Positions 4,560-8,331 of a DNA stretch of 8,331 nt are shown here, in pieces (positions within the stretch are counted from its first letter, which is position 1; every line of letters begins with the position of its first letter). The stretch comes from Actinomycetes bacterium. Lineage in GTDB: Bacteria > Actinomycetota > Actinomycetes > Actinomycetales > Cellulomonadaceae. The stretch lies in the NCBI GenBank assembly GCA_023388235.1, contig JAEWGQ010000375.1, positions 1 to 8,331 of the forward strand, read 5' to 3'. Below the pieces are notes generated by a model that did no database searches, was not told the origin of the DNA, and worked only from the letters and a program-made list of their open reading frames with translations. A program made the translations under genes and the position numbers.

Positions 4560-5378
4560 TCAGCCCCCCGTCGCGTCCGGGCGCGCCGCCTGCTCGACGT
4601 CGGTCGCCAGCGTGCCGAGGTAGAGCTCGATCACCTTGGGGTCGTGCATGAGCTCGCGCCCCGGCCCGGAGTAGGCGTTCGACCCCTGGTCCAGCACGTA
4701 CGCCCGGTCGCAGATCTGCAGGCACCGCCGGGCGTTCTGCTCGACGATCACCACGGACACGCCGGCCCTGTTGATCCGCCGGGTGCGCAGGAACGTCTCG
4801 TCCTGCCGCACGGGGGACAGCCCCGCGGAGGGTTCGTCGAGCAGCAGCACCGACGGGTCCATCATCAGCGCGCGGGCCATCGCGACCATCTGCCGCTCGC
4901 CGCCGGACAGCGACCCGGCGCGCTGCTTGCGCCGCTCCCCGAGCACGGGGAACAGGTCCACGATGAATGCGAACCGCTCGGCGAACCGCTTCGGGGACTG
5001 GAACAGCCCCATCTCGAGGTTCTCCTGGATGGACAGCGACGGGAACACGTTGTTGGTCTGCGGCACGAACCCCACGCCGCGCCGCACGAGGGAGTCGGCG
5101 CGGTGGTTGGTGATGTCCTCGCCCTGCAGCACGACCGTCCCGGACCGGATGGTCACGAGGCCGAACAGCGCCTTGAGCAGCGTGGACTTCCCGGCGCCGT
5201 TGGGGCCGATGATGCCGACCAGCTCGCCGGGGTGCACCACCAGGTTGCAGTCGTCGAGGATGTTCACGCCGGGGACGTAGCCGGCGACCAGCGAGGTGGC
5301 GGCCAGCAGCGGCTCCCCGGCGGGCGCCCCGCGGTGGATGCTCGCGGGGTCCTGGCCGTGCACGGCGGTGCTGCTCAT
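4560..5378 (-). CDS. livF: Branched-chain amino acid ABC transporter ATP-binding protein LivF
   Basis: A 272-residue cytoplasmic ATPase, one of the two nucleotide-binding subunits of a Liv transporter. Visible motifs are Walker A GPNGAGKS (58-65), Q-loop Gln107, signature LSGGE (157-161) and Walker B VLLLDE (177-182). In place of the switch histidine there is Gln in VEQNARR, a hallmark of LivF as opposed to LivG. The C-terminal part DPKVIELYLG is also typical. The chosen ATG at 5378-5376 overlaps the livG stop by four bases and has GGAGG seven bases upstream. The same frame stays open to 6062, but that stretch is a shadow of livG. It is the last gene of the livHMGF operon and ends facing the DUF2277 gene. 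The head of about 25 residues before the first strand is slightly long for the family. Confidence 0.95.
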   Translation of the reverse strand: MSSTAVHGQDPASIHRGAPAGEPLLAATSLVAGYVPGVNILDDCNLVVHPGELVGIIGPNGAGKSTLLKALFGLVTIRSGTVVLQGEDITNHRADSLVRRGVGFVPQTNNVFPSLSIQENLEMGLFQSPKRFAERFAFIVDLFPVLGERRKQRAGSLSGGERQMVAMARALMMDPSVLLLDEPSAGLSPVRQDETFLRTRRINRAGVSVVIVEQNARRCLQICDRAYVLDQGSNAYSGPGRELMHDPKVIELYLGTLATDVEQAARPDATGG

Positions 5379-6364
5379 CGGGTGCCCTCCTCGGCGCTGC
5401 CGGCGGTGGTGGTGGTGCCGCGGGCGCCCGCGGCGTCCGCGGGGCCCTCGTCCAGCAGGGCGTCGTCGCCGAGGTCGGTGTCGTGGTGCGCCCCGAGGTA
5501 GGCGTCGATCACGGCGGGGTCGGCCATGACGTGCTCGGGCGGCCCCTCGGCGACGACCCGGCCCTCGGCCATCACCACCACCCAGTCGGAGATGTGCCGG
5601 ACCATGTGCATGTCGTGCTCGACGAAGAGCACGGTGGTGCCCTCCTCGCGCAGCGCCTGGATGTGCCCGAGCAGCGACTGCGTGAGGGCCGGGTTCACGC
5701 CCGCCATCGGCTCGTCGAGCATGACCATCGTGGGGCGCGACATCAGCGCCCGGGCCATCTCGAGCAGCTTGCGCTGCCCGCCGGACAGGCTGCCGGCGAA
5801 GTCGTCGCGCTTGGCGTCGAGCCGGAACCGCACCAGCAGCTCCTCGGCCTGCTCGGTGATCTCCCGCTCGCGGGCCCGCCACAGCGGCGGGACCAGCGCG
5901 GTGAACGGGTTCTCCCCGGGCTGGCGGGTGGCGCCGAGCCGCATGTTCTCGATGACGGTCATGCGGGACAGCGCCTTGGTGAGCTGGAACGTGCGCACCA
6001 TGCCGGAGCGGGCGACGCGGGCCGCCGACGTGCCGGACAGCGACCGCCCGTCGAACGACCACGTGCCGGTGGACGGCTTGTCGAACCCGGTGAGCAGGTT
6101 GAACAGGGTGGTCTTGCCCGCGCCGTTCGGCCCGATGAGCGCGGTGATGGCGCCGCGCTGCACCTCCAGGTGCGCGACGTCGACGGCCGTCATGCCGCCG
6201 AAGTGCCGCGTGACCCGGTCGGCGACGACGATCGCGTCGGGCTTCGGCACGCCGGGGGTGCGCGCGACGTGCGCGAGGTCGGCGGTGACGCGGTCCCGGC
6301 CGGTCGCGGTGGTGGCGTGCGGGACGGGCGGGGGGACGTGGCCCCGGGGCAGGTCAGCGGACAT
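5375..6364 (-). CDS. livG: Branched-chain amino acid ABC transporter ATP-binding protein LivG
   Basis: A 329-residue cytoplasmic ATPase, the LivG partner of LivF. It has Walker A GPNGAGKT (78-85), Q-loop Gln127, signature LSGGQ (193-197), Walker B MVMLDE (213-218) and switch His250 in VEHDM. The RTFQLT and EHV-DP-VI-AYLG stretches are Liv-specific. It is longer than the usual 250-260 residues because of a Pro/Ala/Thr-rich head of some 43 residues and a disordered acidic tail (about 295-329). The start at 6364 is supported by AAGGAG at 6380-6375, ten bases upstream, and overlaps the end of livM by 11 bases. A GTG within the head (codon 26) cannot be excluded. Its stop overlaps the livF ATG (ATGA), so the pair is translationally coupled. 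Confidence 0.95.
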   Translation of the reverse strand: MSADLPRGHVPPPVPHATTATGRDRVTADLAHVARTPGVPKPDAIVVADRVTRHFGGMTAVDVAHLEVQRGAITALIGPNGAGKTTLFNLLTGFDKPSTGTWSFDGRSLSGTSAARVARSGMVRTFQLTKALSRMTVIENMRLGATRQPGENPFTALVPPLWRAREREITEQAEELLVRFRLDAKRDDFAGSLSGGQRKLLEMARALMSRPTMVMLDEPMAGVNPALTQSLLGHIQALREEGTTVLFVEHDMHMVRHISDWVVVMAEGRVVAEGPPEHVMADPAVIDAYLGAHHDTDLGDDALLDEGPADAAGARGTTTTAGSAEEGTR

Positions 6365-7340
6365 CGATCGCCAGCTCCTTCTTGTCGCCGAGGATGCCTT
6401 GCGGTCGGAAGATCACCAGCAGCATCAGCGTGACGCCGACGACGATCCAGCCGAGCTGCTCGATCTGCTCGGTGCGCAGCACGTCCTCGGGGACCCCGGC
6501 GCGCATCACGGACTTGATGAGCATCAGCGAGACCCAGAAGATCACCGACCCGAGCACGGGCCCGAAGACGGTGGCGGCGCCGCCGAGCAGCAGGATCGTC
6601 CAGACGAAGAACGTCATCGGGCGTCCCATGGAGTCGGGCTGCACGGCGCGCGGCAGCACGTACACGATGCCGGCGAGCGCGCCGATGACGCCGCCGAGCA
6701 CGAGGGACTGCATCTTGTACGAGTAGACGCTCTTGCCGAGCGAGCGCACGGCGTCCTCGTCCTCGCGGATGCCCTTGAGCACCCGCCCCCAGGGCGAGCG
6801 GATCAGCAGCCAGACCAGCAGGCAGGCGAGCGCCACGAGGCCCCAGCCGACCAGCCGGACCCACCAGGAGTTCGACGCGTTCACCGAGTACTCGAACGGC
6901 CCGAGCGCGAACGTCCCGTCCGGGAACGGCGAGGCGTCCTGGAACGTCTCCTTGTACGAGTTCCCCCGCAGTCCGGAGGACGCGCCGGTGAGGTCGGTGA
7001 GCGCCGTGGAGCGGCCGACGAGGCGGACGATCTCGGCGGCGGCGATCGTGACGATGGCCAGGTAGTCGCCGCGCAGCTTCAGGGTCGGGATGCCCAGCAG
7101 GAGCGCGAACACCGCGGCGCAGGCGAGCGCCACCAGCACGGCGGCCCACAGCGGCCAGCCGGCGATCGTGGCGATGGCGAAGCCGTACGCGCCGAGCAGC
7201 ATGAACCCGGCCTGGCCCATGTTCAGCAGCCCGGTGAGGCCGAAGTGCACGTTCAGGCCGATGGCGGCGAGCGCGTACGCCGCGGTCGTCGGGGCGAGGA
7301 TCTCGCCCGCGACGTTGACGAGGATGCGGGACCACTCCAT
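6354..7340 (-). CDS. livM: Branched-chain amino acid ABC transporter permease LivM
   Basis: A 328-residue membrane protein with about eight to nine hydrophobic segments, one of two permease subunits forming the channel. The Liv permease signature GLTGLLNMGQAGFMLLGAY (34-52) is near the start. The cytoplasmic coupling loop for the ATPase, with GRVLKGIREDEDAVRSLGK (185-203), lies in the middle, and RPQGILG (312-318) near the end. A larger hydrophilic loop (about 110-157) should be extracytoplasmic. The ATG at 7340 is supported by AGGAG at 7350-7346; this ribosome site overlaps the livH stop codon, so translation is linked. The frame open to 7799 is a shadow of livH. Length is typical for the family. 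Confidence 0.95.
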   Translation of the reverse strand: MEWSRILVNVAGEILAPTTAAYALAAIGLNVHFGLTGLLNMGQAGFMLLGAYGFAIATIAGWPLWAAVLVALACAAVFALLLGIPTLKLRGDYLAIVTIAAAEIVRLVGRSTALTDLTGASSGLRGNSYKETFQDASPFPDGTFALGPFEYSVNASNSWWVRLVGWGLVALACLLVWLLIRSPWGRVLKGIREDEDAVRSLGKSVYSYKMQSLVLGGVIGALAGIVYVLPRAVQPDSMGRPMTFFVWTILLLGGAATVFGPVLGSVIFWVSLMLIKSVMRAGVPEDVLRTEQIEQLGWIVVGVTLMLLVIFRPQGILGDKKELAIDVR

Positions 7341-7345
7341 GACGG

Positions 7346-7350
7346 CTCCT
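7346..7350 (-). promoter_or_regulatory. livM ribosome binding site overlapping the livH stop codon
   Basis: On the minus strand TAGGAG contains both the livH stop (TAG, 7351-7349) and the AGGAG ribosome site for livM, five bases before its ATG. This is a compact translational coupling and decides the livM start. Confidence 0.75.
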
Positions 7351-8331
7351 AACCGATCCGCTCGGCGCGGCCGAGGATGCCCTGGGGCCGCAGCAGCAGG
7401 ACGAGGATGAGGATGAGCAGCGCGCCGGCGTAGCGCATGTCGCTCGGGATGACGAGGTTCGACATCTCGACCACCAGGCCGATCACGACGGAGCCGGCCA
7501 GCGCGCCGAACGCCTGCCCGAGCCCGCCGAGGGTGACCGCCGCGAACATCAGCAGCAGCAGGGCGCCGCCCATGTTCCACGAGGTCGCGTTGAGGTACAG
7601 GCCCATGAGCACGCCGCCCAGCGCCGCGAGCCCGGCGCCGAGCACCCAGACCAGCCGGACGATCCGGTCCACCGTGATGCCGGACGCCGCGGCGAGCGCC
7701 GGGTTGTCCGAGACGGCGCGGGTGGCGCGCCCGACGCGCGTGCCGAGCAGGAAGTACGCGACCCCCGCGAGCACGACCACGGCCAGGAGCAGCGACCACA
7801 GCGAGGTGGTGCTGATCCGCACGGGCCCGAGGTCGACCGTCGTCGGGTTGGTGGTGACGATCCGCAGCGCGCCGCCGCCGAAGAAGAACTGGTACGCGTA
7901 CTGCAGCGCCATGGACAGGCCGATCGTCACGATCATCTGCTGCGTCGTGCCGACGCGGCGCTTGCGCAGCCGGTGCCAGAGCCCCGCGTCCTGCACCCAG
8001 CCGGAGGCGGCGCCCGCCGCGACGGCGAGCACCCCGGACACCAGCAGCGGCAGGCCGAGCACCTGGCAGCCGACGTACGCGAGGACGGCGCCGAGGGTCA
8101 CCTGCTCGCCGTGGGCGAAGTTGGACAGGCCGGTCGTGCCGTAGATGAGCGACAGCCCGACGGACGCGAGGGCGAGCAGCACGCCGAACACCAGCCCGCT
8201 GCTGGCCTGCTGCGCCAGGCGCGGCCAGGAGAACCCGGTGCCGGACGCACCGGCCGGCGCGTCCTGCTCGCCGCCGGGCGCGGGGGCGGTGGCGCCGGGC
8301 GCCGGGCCGGGGGCCGCGTCCTGGTCGCCGC
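7349..8331 (-). CDS. livH: Branched-chain amino acid ABC transporter permease LivH, partial at the 5' end
   Basis: The second permease of the transporter. The frame is open to the window edge, so 326 C-terminal residues are visible and the true start is missing. The membrane core begins near 8200 with GLVFGVLLALASVGLSLIYG and the LivH signature GLSNFAHGEQVTLGA, and ends with RPQGILGRAERIG. Several further hydrophobic segments lie between. Upstream of the core at least 42 residues rich in Pro, Ala, Gly and Asp remain in frame (8201-8331), with no membrane segment. This implies a long N-terminal extension, possibly after a further helix or signal sequence off the edge. A GTG at 8191-8189 could start a normal-length LivH, but it would cut into the first membrane segment and has no obvious ribosome site. 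It is the first visible gene of the livHMGF operon. Confidence 0.92.
   Translation of the reverse strand, partial: GDQDAAPGPAPGATAPAPGGEQDAPAGASGTGFSWPRLAQQASSGLVFGVLLALASVGLSLIYGTTGLSNFAHGEQVTLGAVLAYVGCQVLGLPLLVSGVLAVAAGAASGWVQDAGLWHRLRKRRVGTTQQMIVTIGLSMALQYAYQFFFGGGALRIVTTNPTTVDLGPVRISTTSLWSLLLAVVVLAGVAYFLLGTRVGRATRAVSDNPALAAASGITVDRIVRLVWVLGAGLAALGGVLMGLYLNATSWNMGGALLLLMFAAVTLGGLGQAFGALAGSVVIGLVVEMSNLVIPSDMRYAGALLILILVLLLRPQGILGRAERIG

Noticed and set aside
5379..6062. N-terminal extension of livF to 6062
   Set aside because: It lies wholly over livG in another frame and is low-complexity; the ATG at 5378 has a good ribosome site and the usual four-base overlap.
5526..7352. 608-codon open frame on the plus strand
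   Set aside because: Antisense to livG and livM, whose motifs are intact; its translation is low-complexity Arg/Asp/Gly/His.
4560..8331. Urea (Urt) transporter instead of Liv
   Set aside because: Urt and Liv families are related, but no urease genes or urea-binding receptor are visible and the motifs read as ordinary Liv; the alternative cannot be fully excluded.

Overview
The window comes from a high-GC actinobacterium, most likely Micrococcales of the Cellulomonas type. This is inferred from strongly G/C-ending codons, several apparently leaderless starts preceded by TAnnnT -10 boxes, an ANTAR response regulator of the PdtaR type, and a VOC-DUF2277 gene pair. The main theme is branched-chain amino acid (Liv/HAAT family) ABC transport.

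Left part (1-3644): two copies of the same module, an ANTAR response regulator (pdtaR-like) followed by a Liv-type substrate-binding lipoprotein (livK-like), stand back to back. The left copy reads leftward (regulator 423-1103, lipoprotein 1-202, cut by the window edge). The right copy reads rightward (regulator 1455-2156, lipoprotein 2379-3644). Regulator-to-lipoprotein spacing is 220 bp on the left and 222 bp on the right, and each gap holds a strong hairpin terminator. Between the two regulators lie a tRNA (1227-1300, anticodon CAA, leucine-type D-arm but a short variable region) and a CACCGT hexamer repeat that begins at the tRNA 3' end. The regulators differ at only a few residues across receiver and ANTAR domains although many synonymous positions differ.

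Middle (3645-4504): after a very strong hairpin come a small VOC-family protein and a translationally coupled DUF2277 protein with a remarkable Asp/His-rich tail.

Right part (4560-8331): a leftward operon livH-livM-livG-livF, with junctions that overlap or are separated by a few bases. It encodes two permeases and two ATPases of one transporter. It has no substrate-binding protein inside the window apart from the two livK-type genes to its left, so these are its likely partners (inference). livH runs off the right edge with a long Pro/Ala/Gly/Asp-rich N-terminal stretch.

Working model (inference): LivK lipoproteins capture branched-chain or related amino acids outside the cell and pass them to LivHMGF. 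The two PdtaR-like proteins, whose family acts by RNA binding and antitermination, may act on the hairpins between regulator and livK. I see no insertion sequence, CRISPR array, rRNA or prophage gene.
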